A DNA stretch of 11,922 nt. Source: Candidatus Collierbacteria bacterium (lineage in GTDB: Bacteria > Patescibacteriota > Microgenomatia > UBA1400 > MFAQ01). The first letter of the stretch is position 1. Each line of letters starts with the position of its first letter. Position numbers and translations under genes: made by a program. The notes below the pieces were generated by a model. That model was not told where the DNA came from. It did no database searches and saw only the letters and a list, made by a program, of their open reading frames with translations. Where the stretch lies: assembly GCA_023245265.1 (NCBI GenBank), contig JAHFKQ010000022.1, positions 1 through 11,922 of the forward strand. The letters are read 5' to 3'. Below, one piece after another: positions 1 to 7,209 of this stretch.

Positions 1-704
1 ACAGTGTAAGGACCGGTGTGTGGGCAATTAGTCGGGGGAGCAGGAGCTTTGACCGAGCCTAAGACGGTACAGGCAGTCAGACTATTGGCCCAAGCATTTT
101 TTTTAATATACACTCCACCGGTACTCGGCGAGCTTAAACCGCCGATACTACCAGTGGCCCAGACGCCACCTTGAATCTTGGCTCCATTACTACCGGAGGA
201 GGCACTAGTTCCCAAAACACTGCCGTTTGAATAGACATTGCCGTCGGTACCGTTGGCCCCGATCACTTCCGAACCATTCTCCATCTCAAAACCACCGACT
301 CCGGACTGAGCCGCAAACACAAAGCTGGCCTTCCCGGAAGAAGAGGCGACGGTCACTTCCAGATTTTTCTGAACCCCGTCAATATAACCACTCGCCCGCA
401 CCACTTTCTGGAAATTATTACCGGTAATTGTCGCCGAGGCAGTTGCACCATTCGCAAGAGTTAAATTAACTGTATAGATTGCTCCAAAACTTTGCTTCGC
501 TCTGAGTCGGTACATCATCTCATCAATGCCGGCCCAAGCGGCGTAGCGCGCTTGATTCACGGACTGCGTCAGATCTTCGATCTGTACATTGCTAACTGAA
601 GAAGAACTGCTGGCCAAAACACTCATTATCGAAACCAGTCCCAATACCAAAACCAGGATTAGGCTGGCTTGACCTCGGTTATTTTTTGCGGCCAAAGATG
701 TCAT
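1..704 (-). CDS. PilX-like type IV pilus assembly protein (3' end outside window)
   Basis: This is an open frame on the minus strand from ATG 704-702 that runs off the window start with no stop, giving 234 visible residues. The N-terminus is a short polar stretch (MTSLAAKNNRGQ) followed by one hydrophobic helix (about residues 13-32). Next comes a helix containing QARYAAWAGIDEMMYRL (about 51-67), which resembles the 'A..AGIDEA' helix of PilX-like minor pilins. The rest is rich in Gly, Ser, Thr and Asn, as in surface-exposed pilus proteins, and carries a late Cys-x(n)-Cys pair. The Glu+5 of classical prepilins is absent, which is common in PilX-like proteins. Its ATG directly abuts the stop of the preceding PilW-like gene (TAG|ATG), so it is the last visible gene of the pilus operon. 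Family assignment is by architecture and position; the C-terminal part cannot be judged. Confidence 0.72.
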   Translation of the reverse strand, partial: MTSLAAKNNRGQASLILVLVLGLVSIMSVLASSSSSVSNVQIEDLTQSVNQARYAAWAGIDEMMYRLRAKQSFGAIYTVNLTLANGATASATITGNNFQKVVRASGYIDGVQKNLEVTVASSSGKASFVFAAQSGVGGFEMENGSEVIGANGTDGNVYSNGSVLGTSASSGSNGAKIQGGVWATGSIGGLSSPSTGGVYIKKNAWANSLTACTVLGSVKAPAPPTNCPHTGPYT

Positions 705-1196
705 CTAATCAATTAAATTAATATAGGTATTGGAAAAGCTGGTCGAGTAGACATCAAAAGGGAGAGTCGTCTGGACTGTACCGGACATCACGATCTGTCT
801 TCCTCCCGAAGATAAAGGTAGGATTGAAAAAGTCAGAGAATTTATCTTCGTTGTCGTCGCAAAAAAAAGGTTGGTCGGACTTGGATCCACAACGCAATTG
901 GTCTGGGTAATTTTTGAGTACTTCACATTTTTAGAAACTGTGTCGTAAACAAAACTCCAGCACTGAGAGTCCGTATTCAAAAAGAGCGAGTTACCACCGC
1001 CGGACACCGTTTTGGACCCAATCACAGCCTCTCGCAAAGCACGGTCAAAAACTCGTAAAGACTCTTGAGTTTTCGTCGTCGTTAGAGTTAGGTCTCTTAG
1101 GTTTAAGCTTAGAAAAAGCATGTACACGGCCGCGACACTAATTACGGAGACGACCGTCATGGCCAATAAAGTTTCTATCAGGGAAAAACCTTTCAT
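705..1196 (-). CDS. PilW-like minor prepilin (type IV pilus/T2SS pseudopilin)
   Basis: The 163-aa protein has a textbook class III signal: MKG followed by FSLIETLLAMTVVSV, with cleavage expected after Gly3 and the conserved Glu at mature position 5. A roughly 20-residue hydrophobic helix follows. The body (about 35-163) has no catalytic motif and two Cys (CW at about 79 and NC at about 101) that could form a disulfide. Length, the FSLIE leader and the position between a PilV-like and a PilX-like gene suggest a PilW/GspJ-type minor pilin that would sit at the pilus tip or prime assembly after PilD processing. Its start overlaps the previous stop as ATGA (1196-1193), indicating translational coupling. 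No SD is visible. The exact minor-pilin subtype is inferred from gene order. Confidence 0.78.
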   Translation of the reverse strand: MKGFSLIETLLAMTVVSVISVAAVYMLFLSLNLRDLTLTTTKTQESLRVFDRALREAVIGSKTVSGGGNSLFLNTDSQCWSFVYDTVSKNVKYSKITQTNCVVDPSPTNLFFATTTKINSLTFSILPLSSGGRQIVMSGTVQTTLPFDVYSTSFSNTYINLID

Positions 1197-1672
1197 CGCC
1201 AGTTGGTAATTAATGAATTCAAAATTAAATTATTGGTTTTACCGGACTCGATCCAGGCAATTTTCACCTCTACTTTAAAGCTATTTGTGTCCACTATGCC
1301 ACCGGCGCTCACAATGTCGCAAACAGCCGAAAAACAAGTTAAATTTCTCATAACGGAGCTTAAAGTAATCGTACGGGTAAAGTTACCCAGTGTTTCCGGA
1401 CCTGATACTAAACTCCAGTTGGCTCCATCAAAAACAGGGTGAAAAACTCCGCTACTTAGTCCACTAAAGTTTTGCACTCGGACACTCATCAGTGCTTCCA
1501 TCCCTTCGGTGGCCAAAAAGTTGGCTTGGCTGCGGTACTGATTTATCTTCACCCCGGCGGTTGCCACTTTATTGGCCGCCACACTTCCGACGCTCAGAAG
1601 CAAAAGCATCGCAATGGCAAACAACGCTTCCACCAATGTAAAACCCTTATTTTTACTAATTAACCAGGCCAT
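1193..1672 (-). CDS. PilV-like minor prepilin (type IV pilus/T2SS pseudopilin)
   Basis: The protein has a short leader (MAWLISKNKG) ending in Gly before FTLVEALFAIAMLLLLSVGS. This is the prepilin peptidase site with Glu+5 and a hydrophobic helix. I chose ATG 1672-1670 (159 aa). An in-frame TTG at 1684-1682 would add four residues (163 aa), and neither start has a clear SD. The ORF overlaps the upstream FimT-like gene by 17 nt (29 nt with the TTG start) and the downstream PilW-like gene by 4 nt. The post-helix region is typical of PilV/GspI-type pseudopilins (a helix with SQANFLATEGMEALMSVR, then beta-rich sequence with CFSAVC). Expected role: a minor subunit that initiates pilus assembly in the inner membrane. 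Subtype is inferred from order and length. Confidence 0.77.
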   Translation of the reverse strand: MAWLISKNKGFTLVEALFAIAMLLLLSVGSVAANKVATAGVKINQYRSQANFLATEGMEALMSVRVQNFSGLSSGVFHPVFDGANWSLVSGPETLGNFTRTITLSSVMRNLTCFSAVCDIVSAGGIVDTNSFKVEVKIAWIESGKTNNLILNSLITNWR

Positions 1673-2078
1673 TGGCTTGTACAATTATTGACTCGGTTAC
1701 CCCTCTAAAACTTAAATCCAAAGTGCAGGTTGTACAAGAGGCGATTGCGCCGGTAGTGGGCGTAAAACTCCAGGTCAGGGAAGTCGGTGCCATGACAATC
1801 CCCACCGGTACTTGATACTGACTAATGGTTTGACCGGAGGATAACAATTTCACGGAAGAACCAACCAAAGTCAGACTATAACTTTGGGCATCCTTGTTGG
1901 CGATGGCCAAGTCTCGCCCATACTGCACTCGCGACTTTATCTCATCAGCCGCACTTCTGACCTGAAACAAGGCTTGCAGGCGAGCCAAACTAATAGCTCC
2001 AAATGCAGTGATGCTGGCGCTCAAAGCAAAAATCAATAAAATTTCGAATAAAGTAAAGCCTCCCTTAGAAGTTTTCAT
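1656..2078 (-). CDS. GspH/FimT-like pseudopilin
   Basis: This 140-aa prepilin begins MKTSKGG followed by FTLFEILLIFALSASITAF, a class III signal with Glu at +5. The following segment (ARLQALFQVRSAADEIKSRVQYGRDLAIANK, residues about 28-62, cited only for its pattern) matches the GspH/FimT layout, where the N-terminal helix ends in 'A.EL...L..AR..A...'. The C-terminal part is beta-rich with a CTTC motif. Its ATG overlaps the pilC stop in ATGA (2078-2075), and no SD is visible, so it is probably translated by coupling to pilC. It would be a minor pseudopilin in the assembly complex. An alternative is the major pilin, but the length and the FimT-like pattern favour a minor one. Confidence 0.75.
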   Translation of the reverse strand: MKTSKGGFTLFEILLIFALSASITAFGAISLARLQALFQVRSAADEIKSRVQYGRDLAIANKDAQSYSLTLVGSSVKLLSSGQTISQYQVPVGIVMAPTSLTWSFTPTTGAIASCTTCTLDLSFRGVTESIIVQANGLVN

Positions 2079-3307
2079 TTGAGTGTGGAGGTCATTTTGT
2101 AAATCGGGAGTATCACCGCCATGGCGAGACCCAACACTCCAAAACCTAAGACAAAAACCATAATCGGTTCGATCAGTGTCAGGATATTACTCAGAATATT
2201 TTCCAGTTCTTCTTCATAATAATGGGCCAGTTTATCCAAAGTAGTGCCAATCACGCCTGTTTTCTCGGCTCCTCGAATTAATCTCACCATAATCGTCGGA
2301 AATAGTTCTTTCTCAAACGCAATTGCTTCCGCCAAACTGGTTCCCAGTGTCAAACGGTCTTTAATTCTCAGACAAGCATCACTATACAAAGGGTTTCCCA
2401 AACTGGCTGCCAAAATATCAAAAGAAGTTACGATGTTTACCCCGTAGTTATAAAACCCGGCCAATACTCGGGCAAAACGGGCTTGGTTATACCGAGTAGC
2501 CACCATACCCACCACCGGCAATTTCAGTGTTACTTTTCCGAGCCATCGGCTTCCGCGCTCACTCCGGGCAAAAGTGATAAAACCAAAAATAAACAAGGCT
2601 ATCACCATGGCCGCCACATACCAATAATTTACCAACGCATTCACAATACCCACCATGACCAAGGTGTAGGTCGGTAAGGCCTGACCGGAACTTTCGGCAA
2701 AAGCAATAATTTTTGGAATAATCGAGATACTGATGAAGACCATCACCGAAACCATCGCCGAAACTACTACCGCGGGGTAAATGAGAGCGGATCTAACCTT
2801 CGTCAGTAAAGCATTCTCTCTCCGCAAAAGCTCACCCAAATATCCCAAACTATCATCCAAGGTGCCACTATTTTCACCGGCTCTCACGATAGCTAAATAG
2901 GTTTCGTTAAAAATTCCGGGAAACTTGGCCAGCGAATCGGATAACTTACTTCCCGCTTGAACATCTTGCATGATTTTGCCTATCACCAAGGTCGAACCCG
3001 CCTTACTCTTTTCGTCCACGAAGGTTGCCAGAGCCTCTACGAGCGGCAAACCCGCTTTAACCATCGAAGAAAGCTGTGTCGTAAACAAGACCTTTTCTTG
3101 AGAAGTCATCGTTTCTTGAAACCTCTTTGTCACCATGCCGATATAACTGTTAAAAATTCCAAATCTCAGTGACCGTTTGGTGTTCAAACTCACTACCGTG
3201 ATGCCTTGTTCGGCCAGAATTGTTTTTGCTTCCATTTCGGATCCGGCCGACAAACGGCCGCTCTTGTACTCATCTTGACTCACTCCGGTGTATTCAAATT
3301 CGGGCAT
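2075..3307 (-). CDS. pilC: Type IV pilus/T2SS inner-membrane platform protein PilC/GspF
   Basis: The 410-aa protein shows the standard two-repeat T2SSF architecture. The N-terminus (MPEFEYTGVSQDEYKSGRL) is the typical 'F.Y.a.d..G....G.' start. The first T2SSF domain is about residues 70-197 (LFTTQLSSMVKAGLPLVEAL, then RAGENSGTLDDSL), with membrane helices at about 175-198 and 215-246. The second is about 276-402 (FARVLAGFYNYGVNIVTSF, then RGAEKTGVIGTTL) and ends in a helix at about 376-401. PilC is the platform that couples the PilB ATPase to pilin extraction. ATG overlaps the pilB stop by 1 nt (TAATG, 3309-3305), and the stop overlaps the next gene as ATGA. Full length for the family. Confidence 0.95.
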   Translation of the reverse strand: MPEFEYTGVSQDEYKSGRLSAGSEMEAKTILAEQGITVVSLNTKRSLRFGIFNSYIGMVTKRFQETMTSQEKVLFTTQLSSMVKAGLPLVEALATFVDEKSKAGSTLVIGKIMQDVQAGSKLSDSLAKFPGIFNETYLAIVRAGENSGTLDDSLGYLGELLRRENALLTKVRSALIYPAVVVSAMVSVMVFISISIIPKIIAFAESSGQALPTYTLVMVGIVNALVNYWYVAAMVIALFIFGFITFARSERGSRWLGKVTLKLPVVGMVATRYNQARFARVLAGFYNYGVNIVTSFDILAASLGNPLYSDACLRIKDRLTLGTSLAEAIAFEKELFPTIMVRLIRGAEKTGVIGTTLDKLAHYYEEELENILSNILTLIEPIMVFVLGFGVLGLAMAVILPIYKMTSTLK

Positions 3308-5010
3308 TAGTCTCTAGTGACTCTTAATATCTCTTCAAAAGTGGTGATCCCCTGAGCAACCTTATTGATACCGTCTACCAGCATGGTGCGCATACCATTT
3401 TTGATGGCCATGGTCTTAATTTTGCTGGCCGAAGCCTTTTCCAATATTAGCTGACGCATTTCCTCATTTATGGCGAACATTTCGTAAACTCCGGTTCGTC
3501 CGGAATAACCGGTATATTTACACCGGTCACATCCGGGGGCTACTTTCACCTGGGTCGGTAAAGCCTTCAAAATCAAATTTTTTTCCACCGGATCAAGAAT
3601 ATTAGCCGTCAAATAATCGACAATTTTAGGGTCCAGCGGTTGGACTACTTGACACTTGGTACATATTCGTCGGACCAATCGTTGAGCAATCACCAGGTCC
3701 AATGTCGAGGCCACCAAAAAAGGTTCGGCCCCTAAATCAATGAGACGGGGAATCGCTCCCGGAGAGTCGTTAGTGTGCAAAGTTGACAGCACCAGGTGAC
3801 CGGTCATGGCCGCATTAATAGCCATTCTGGCCGTCTCCGAATCGCGGATTTCACCGACCATCACCACATCGGGGTCCTGACGGAGAAGAGCCCGTAAACC
3901 TTCGGCAAATCCAAAACTAATTTGTGAATTTATCTGAGATTGATTAATTCGTCGGATTCTATTTTCTACCGGATCTTCCACCGTCGAAATATTCACTTCT
4001 CCGGTATTTATAAGATTCAGCATCGTGTACAGATTAGTCGTTTTTCCGGAACCGGTAGGCCCGGTAATTAGGATCATGCCGTGTGGGCGGGCCAAAGCTT
4101 TGTTAATTATTTGGACATTAATATCGTCATATCCCAAGTCTTCAAGAGATAGAGAGAGTTCACCACTTTCCAATACCCGCAAAACCACTTTCTCGCCTTC
4201 GACCATCGGCAAGATGGAAACGCGAAGACTAACAGTATCACCTTCATCTGTCTTAAACTTCATCCGGCCATCTTGGGGCAAACGCGTCTCATCCAGTTTC
4301 AAAGAAGCCAAAATTTTTATTCTGGCCACTATGGCCGGTTGTAAAGTCTTTGGCAAAGTAATCATGTCATGTAAGACACCATCGATACGGTACCGGACCA
4401 AGACGCTGTCCGACAAGGCTTCAATGTGAATATCCGAAGCTTCGGCGATTACCGCAAACTCCAACATTCTCCCCACCGCTTGAATGATGGAGACATCTTC
4501 CGCCAGTTCTTGGGCTGTGGCGGTACCGGGGTGTTGTTTGGCTACTTGAGCAATCAGTTGTTGAAAATTCTCGGTCAAACTGGATTTATACTGATGCAGA
4601 CCAAACTTGATATCACTTTCAAAAGCAAAAAAGGGGATGACATTCAGTCCGGTCACTTTTCGGAAGAAATTGATGGTTTCCAGATTGGTCGGATCGGCCA
4701 TCGCCAGATGCAAAATGAAACCATCACGACCGACCGGCACTACCTTTCGTTCTTGGGCCAGCTCTTCTTTAATGAGATTGAGAATTTCTTTAGGGATCGA
4801 AACATCTTTCAGATTGACATAGCCAATCTCCAAAGATTTGGCAATCATGTCTCCCAGCTTATCCTTAGTGATTAGCCGGCGACCGATAAGGACATCTTGT
4901 AACGACACATTTAGATGAGTCGCTGTTTTTTGTGCCTCAACTAAATCTTCATTGGGAATGAGATTAGCCAATCTGACTAAGTCATAAATATTCAAGGTCT
5001 GGGCAGCCAT
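3307..5010 (-). CDS. pilB: Type IV pilus assembly / T2SS ATPase PilB/GspE
   Basis: This 567-aa hexameric assembly ATPase powers pilus extension at the cytoplasmic face. Residues 1-150 form a T2SSE-N (MshEN-like) domain. The catalytic core has Walker A GPTGSGKT at 317-324, the Asp box ISTVEDPVE at 341-349, Walker B DPDVVMVGEIRD at 379-390 and the His box TGHLVLSTLHTND at 403-415. Two CxxC pairs (C450/C453 and C494/C497) form the tetracysteine zinc site of PilB/GspE extension ATPases, which separates it from the PilT retraction ATPase. The linker RYRIDGVL at 206-213 is also canonical. ATG 5010-5008 lies 22 nt after the glycosyltransferase-like gene and has no SD, but a TATAGT element lies 10 nt upstream. 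It leads the overlapping pil gene set. Confidence 0.95.
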   Translation of the reverse strand: MAAQTLNIYDLVRLANLIPNEDLVEAQKTATHLNVSLQDVLIGRRLITKDKLGDMIAKSLEIGYVNLKDVSIPKEILNLIKEELAQERKVVPVGRDGFILHLAMADPTNLETINFFRKVTGLNVIPFFAFESDIKFGLHQYKSSLTENFQQLIAQVAKQHPGTATAQELAEDVSIIQAVGRMLEFAVIAEASDIHIEALSDSVLVRYRIDGVLHDMITLPKTLQPAIVARIKILASLKLDETRLPQDGRMKFKTDEGDTVSLRVSILPMVEGEKVVLRVLESGELSLSLEDLGYDDINVQIINKALARPHGMILITGPTGSGKTTNLYTMLNLINTGEVNISTVEDPVENRIRRINQSQINSQISFGFAEGLRALLRQDPDVVMVGEIRDSETARMAINAAMTGHLVLSTLHTNDSPGAIPRLIDLGAEPFLVASTLDLVIAQRLVRRICTKCQVVQPLDPKIVDYLTANILDPVEKNLILKALPTQVKVAPGCDRCKYTGYSGRTGVYEMFAINEEMRQLILEKASASKIKTMAIKNGMRTMLVDGINKVAQGITTFEEILRVTRD

Positions 5011-5020
5011 AATTCAGTTT

Positions 5021-5026
5021 ACTATA
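5021..5026 (-). promoter_or_regulatory. Possible -10 element upstream of pilB within a small inverted repeat
   Basis: On the minus strand TATAGT ends 10 nt before the pilB ATG. It sits inside the inverted repeat GTTTA/TAAAC (5017-5021 and 5027-5031). No -35 hexamer is visible. It could give pilB its own near-leaderless transcript, or it may be chance in an AT-rich 22-nt spacer. Confidence 0.35.
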
Positions 5027-5032
5027 TAAACT

Positions 5033-6271
5033 CTAGCCCCGTGAGAATCTTCTTTCGACTTTTTTCCAAAACTGCCTAGCCCCGTCGGCACCTATCTCCC
5101 CGGAACTTAGGGTGTCGACCGAAAAACGAAATTTATCCGCCGTCATTCGGGCCAATAACCCGGACTCTAAAGCCCAAAAAATAAAATCCGCCGCCTCCTC
5201 CGGTTTTTGGGAAAGCTTGATAGCTCTTGGGTAAGTAATTGATCCAGCCATGGACAGTAAACCATGTCGCTCTAAAAACTCCATATTTTCTACCTCTTGC
5301 CTACCCACCGGGGCCGTCAGTAACAAAACACTGCCGCCAACGAATTTTGGCGTTAAGATGGCTTTGAAGGCTTGCTCGCTGGGTTTGGTAACTTCCAAAT
5401 GAATTAAATTTTCATTGTAAAGCATTTCGTAGAGAGCAATCATTTCGGCATCGTTTTTACCCACCAATAAATTGACTCTTGGCAATAACTTAATCGAAGC
5501 TCTAAAAACCTCAGTAAAAGGAGATTTTCTGACCAAAACCCAAAACTCGAATCTTTTTGATAAGCCACCCAACTCTTTGACCAGAGTAAAAAGAAAATTT
5601 AATCCTACGGCCGCGCCGGAAATCGGGACGGCAATTCTTATCGTGCCGCTCCCACTTGCCAAAGACAGATGACGATTACCTAGTCTTTTTGGCAGGGGTT
5701 TAATTAAAGTCGAGGACAGGGGATAGGGGATAACCTCACAGACAAACGGAATTTCTTTAAGTCTGGCATAACCTTCGAATTTTTGTTTGACCAATTTACT
5801 GGGGGTAAAAGTTAAGTCGGCCCCGCGCACCACCCAAATATGCTGTGAAGTATCGTCCGTCACTTGCACAATCAGCCTGACCACTCTCCCGGTTTCCTTA
5901 ATTAACTGTTCTTTGATAGCCCCTATTTGATGAGCCATGCCAAAATGGGTCGCTACAATCCAAATTTCATCTCTTCCCGGGCTTCTCTCAATAATATTCA
6001 GTAACTGTTTGTAAATTGCCCCGGAATTTAAAGTTAAAAAACTGCGATAAAGATTGGTAAAAATATCCTCGGCCAAACCGTACTGGGACTTCAAAAAAAT
6101 AAACTTACCTACGGGATTAATACTGGTGAAGCGGTGAATCCAGGTCATAAATCGATCAATCGAGCCCAATAAGACATACGGCGTCTTTTCCGGACGGCTA
6201 TCCACTAACGCGTCGGTGACCCGCAAATGGCCTAGTCCGGCCGGTGCATAGGTGAAAATCATCAGCTTCAT
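5033..6271 (-). CDS. GT-B fold glycosyltransferase-like protein (GT28/MGDG-synthase-like)
   Basis: This 412-aa protein has no signal peptide. Residues 1-22 (MKLMIFTYAPAGLGHLRVTDAL) resemble the glycine-rich N-terminal loop of MurG/MGDG-synthase-like enzymes ('..G.GH...A.AL'). VTDDTSQHIWVVRGADLTFTPS (about 137-158 by pattern) resembles the 'D...H..W......D.y.v.s' segment of the diacylglycerol glucosyl/galactosyltransferase group. A short conserved stretch IRIAVPISGA (211-220) begins the second Rossmann half. TKPSEQAFKAI (295-305) and PVGRQEVENMEFLERHGL (321-338) match the nucleotide-sugar-binding end of GT28 C-domains ('TK.gg....E.l', 'P..gqE..N..fl...G'). Substrate is unknown: a lipid, cell-wall or pilus sugar are all possible. 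It follows tRNA-Arg by 26 nt and precedes pilB by 22 nt on the same strand, so it may be the first gene of the pilus transcript. Confidence 0.62.
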   Translation of the reverse strand: MKLMIFTYAPAGLGHLRVTDALVDSRPEKTPYVLLGSIDRFMTWIHRFTSINPVGKFIFLKSQYGLAEDIFTNLYRSFLTLNSGAIYKQLLNIIERSPGRDEIWIVATHFGMAHQIGAIKEQLIKETGRVVRLIVQVTDDTSQHIWVVRGADLTFTPSKLVKQKFEGYARLKEIPFVCEVIPYPLSSTLIKPLPKRLGNRHLSLASGSGTIRIAVPISGAAVGLNFLFTLVKELGGLSKRFEFWVLVRKSPFTEVFRASIKLLPRVNLLVGKNDAEMIALYEMLYNENLIHLEVTKPSEQAFKAILTPKFVGGSVLLLTAPVGRQEVENMEFLERHGLLSMAGSITYPRAIKLSQKPEEAADFIFWALESGLLARMTADKFRFSVDTLSSGEIGADGARQFWKKVERRFSRG

Positions 6272-6277
6272 ACCTTA

Positions 6278-6283
6278 AATATA
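6278..6283 (-). promoter_or_regulatory. Putative -10 of the glycosyltransferase-pil operon (leaderless)
   Basis: TATATT on the minus strand ends only 6 nt before the ATG at 6271. If used, transcription would begin at or next to the start codon. AAGG abuts the ATG too closely (1 nt) to act as a normal SD. No -35 hexamer is recognisable. The gene might instead be read through from tRNA-Arg, since no terminator lies between them. Confidence 0.45.
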
Positions 6284-6297
6284 TACGAAACCTGCTC

Positions 6298-6374
6298 TGG
6301 TGCACCAAGAGGGATTCGAACCCCCAACCCGCGGCTTCGAAGGCCGAAGCTCTATCCAGTTGAGCTATTGGTGC
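6298..6374 (-). tRNA. tRNA-Arg (anticodon UCG)
   Basis: The cloverleaf is complete on the minus strand. The acceptor GCACCAA pairs with TTGGTGC, the D stem is GCTC/GAGC, the anticodon loop is CTTCGAA (anticodon TCG, codon CGA), and the T arm is GGGGG-TTCGAAT-CCCTC. Only the outermost anticodon-stem pair (U27-C43) is mismatched. The discriminator A6301 is followed by an encoded CCA (6300-6298), unlike the other three tRNAs here. A TAAAAT box lies 8 nt upstream. Confidence 0.96.
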
Positions 6375-6382
6375 ATATCTAT

Positions 6383-6388
6383 ATTTTA
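6383..6388 (-). promoter_or_regulatory. -10 box TAAAAT of tRNA-Arg
   Basis: GC-TAAAAT-A on the minus strand lies 8 nt before the tRNA-Arg 5' end. It mirrors the tRNA-Lys box: TATTTTAGC 6382-6390 and GCTAAAATA 6430-6438 form a 9-bp inverted repeat across the divergent spacer. No -35 hexamer is evident. Confidence 0.6.
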
Positions 6389-6431
6389 GCTTAAAAGCCT
6401 CCCTCCTGCTCAGATGAAGGCTCATAGATGC

Positions 6432-6437
6432 TAAAAT
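6432..6437 (+). promoter_or_regulatory. -10 box TAAAAT of tRNA-Lys
   Basis: GC-TAAAAT-A lies 9 nt before the tRNA-Lys 5' end, the spacing expected for transcription starting at or just before the mature end. No -35 hexamer is visible. Confidence 0.6.
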
Positions 6438-6446
6438 ACTCTAGTC

Positions 6447-6520
6447 GGGTCAGTAGCTCAGTTGGTTAGAGCACCTGCCTCTTAAGTAGGGTGTCGCGGG
6501 TTCGAGTCCCGCCTGACCCA
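6447..6520 (+). tRNA. tRNA-Lys (anticodon CUU)
   Basis: The cloverleaf is standard: acceptor GGGTCAG/CTGACCC, D stem GCTC/GAGC, anticodon stem CCTGC/GTAGG with loop CTCTTAA (anticodon CTT, codon AAG), and T arm GCGGG-TTCGAGT-CCCGC. Discriminator is A6520. The next bases are CCC, so the 3' CCA is not encoded and must be added enzymatically. It is divergent from tRNA-Arg with a 72-bp spacer. Confidence 0.97.
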
Positions 6521-6529
6521 CCCGATTTC

Positions 6530-6558
6530 TTGACATCTTTCGGAATATCTGACAGTAT
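6530..6558 (+). promoter_or_regulatory. Putative sigma70 promoter of the lysozyme-like gene
   Basis: A perfect -35 TTGACA (6530-6535), a 17-nt spacer and a weak -10 CAGTAT (6553-6558, keeping the key A2, A5 and T6). The ATG is 10 nt after the -10, so the mRNA would be essentially leaderless; no SD precedes the gene. Confidence 0.55.
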
Positions 6559-6568
6559 TGGCTAAGTA

Positions 6569-7186
6569 ATGACGAAAAGGTTTTTGTATCTACTACTCTT
6601 GTTTCTGGTTACCTCGCGCCTGGCTTTCGCTCTAAATGCCGGCTATATAAATACAGACTCACCGAACACTATCTCAGGTGGAAGTCTGTTGCAAAATTCC
6701 GCCGACGGTCTAACCGACTCAATTCTCAACCCCGACGAACCTTTTGTTTTCGCCGCCCTCCCCAGCTTCGATCAACAGATCAAGACCTCAGTCAAAACCG
6801 CCGATGCCCGAACCGAGATCATCCGTCAATATCTGCACAAATTTGGCTCACCCCTGGAAAAACACTCCGACTTGATTGTCGCCTTATCCGATCAGTACAA
6901 CTTTGATTACCGATGGCTGGTTGCCATTGCTCAGCAGGAATCCAATCTTTGTAAACATATTCCCGAAAATTCGTATAACTGTTGGGGTTGGGGCATTTAT
7001 GGTGACAAGGTTACTTCGTTTGACAACTATGAGGATGCGCTCCGGCGGATTGCTCCCCAGTTTACCAAGATATTTTTAAAAGGAAATCATAGTAAGGACC
7101 CCTCGGAGGTTATGAAAACTTACACCCCTCCCTCAGACGGTTCCTGGGCCGACGGAGTTTCCCAATTTTTTGATCACCTAGACTAG
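6569..7186 (+). CDS. Secreted lysozyme/transglycosylase-like (glucosaminidase-like) protein
   Basis: The 205-aa protein starts with an evident Sec signal peptide (MTKRFLYLLLLFLVTSRLAFA, about 1-21, one residue split for reading: cleavage near AFA-LNAG). A low-complexity polar region follows to about 80. Residues about 95-175 form a lysozyme-fold-like domain: LSDQYNFDYRWLVAIAQQES with candidate catalytic Glu124, then NSYNCWGWGIYGDKVTSF (135-151), then YEDALRRIAPQF. The 'E-S-x-(n)-YN.WGWG.yGdkv' pattern is common in secreted CPR transglycosylase/glucosaminidase-like proteins. Cys128 and Cys138 could form a disulfide. Likely role: cleavage of peptidoglycan outside the membrane, of its own wall or of a partner cell. 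The gene stands alone between tRNA-Lys and a terminator. Substrate specificity is unknown. Confidence 0.65.
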   Translation: MTKRFLYLLLLFLVTSRLAFALNAGYINTDSPNTISGGSLLQNSADGLTDSILNPDEPFVFAALPSFDQQIKTSVKTADARTEIIRQYLHKFGSPLEKHSDLIVALSDQYNFDYRWLVAIAQQESNLCKHIPENSYNCWGWGIYGDKVTSFDNYEDALRRIAPQFTKIFLKGNHSKDPSEVMKTYTPPSDGSWADGVSQFFDHLD

Positions 7187-7188
7187 CT

Positions 7189-7207
7189 TTTGTGCCGAGG
7201 GTGGGAC
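7189..7207 (-). repeat. Displaced copy of the tRNA-Leu 3' end (19-bp direct repeat, copy 1)
   Basis: TTTGTGCCGAGGGTGGGAC is identical to 7238-7256, which contains the 3' acceptor strand and part of the T arm of tRNA-Leu plus 3 nt of flank. Only this fragment is present; no second tRNA can be folded. It resembles an att-like duplication or a deletion scar. Confidence 0.85.
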
Positions 7208-7209
7208 CT

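Noticed and set aside
227..427. 66-aa plus-strand frame inside the PilX-like gene
   Set aside because: Arg/Ser/Pro-rich frame-shadow composition with no start signal, opposite a continuous pilin-like frame.
1673..1684. TTG start for the PilV-like gene
   Set aside because: An ATG four codons downstream leaves a normal short prepilin leader; TTG is kept only as an alternative.
4025..4875. Two long plus-strand frames opposite pilB
   Set aside because: They are antisense shadows of a clearly coding gene with intact Walker, Asp, His and CxxC motifs. They lack family-like features and start signals.
6198..6425. 75-aa minus-strand frame containing QLDRASAFEAAGWGFESL
   Set aside because: This is the well-known artefact of translating a tRNA gene; it reads straight through tRNA-Arg (6298-6374).
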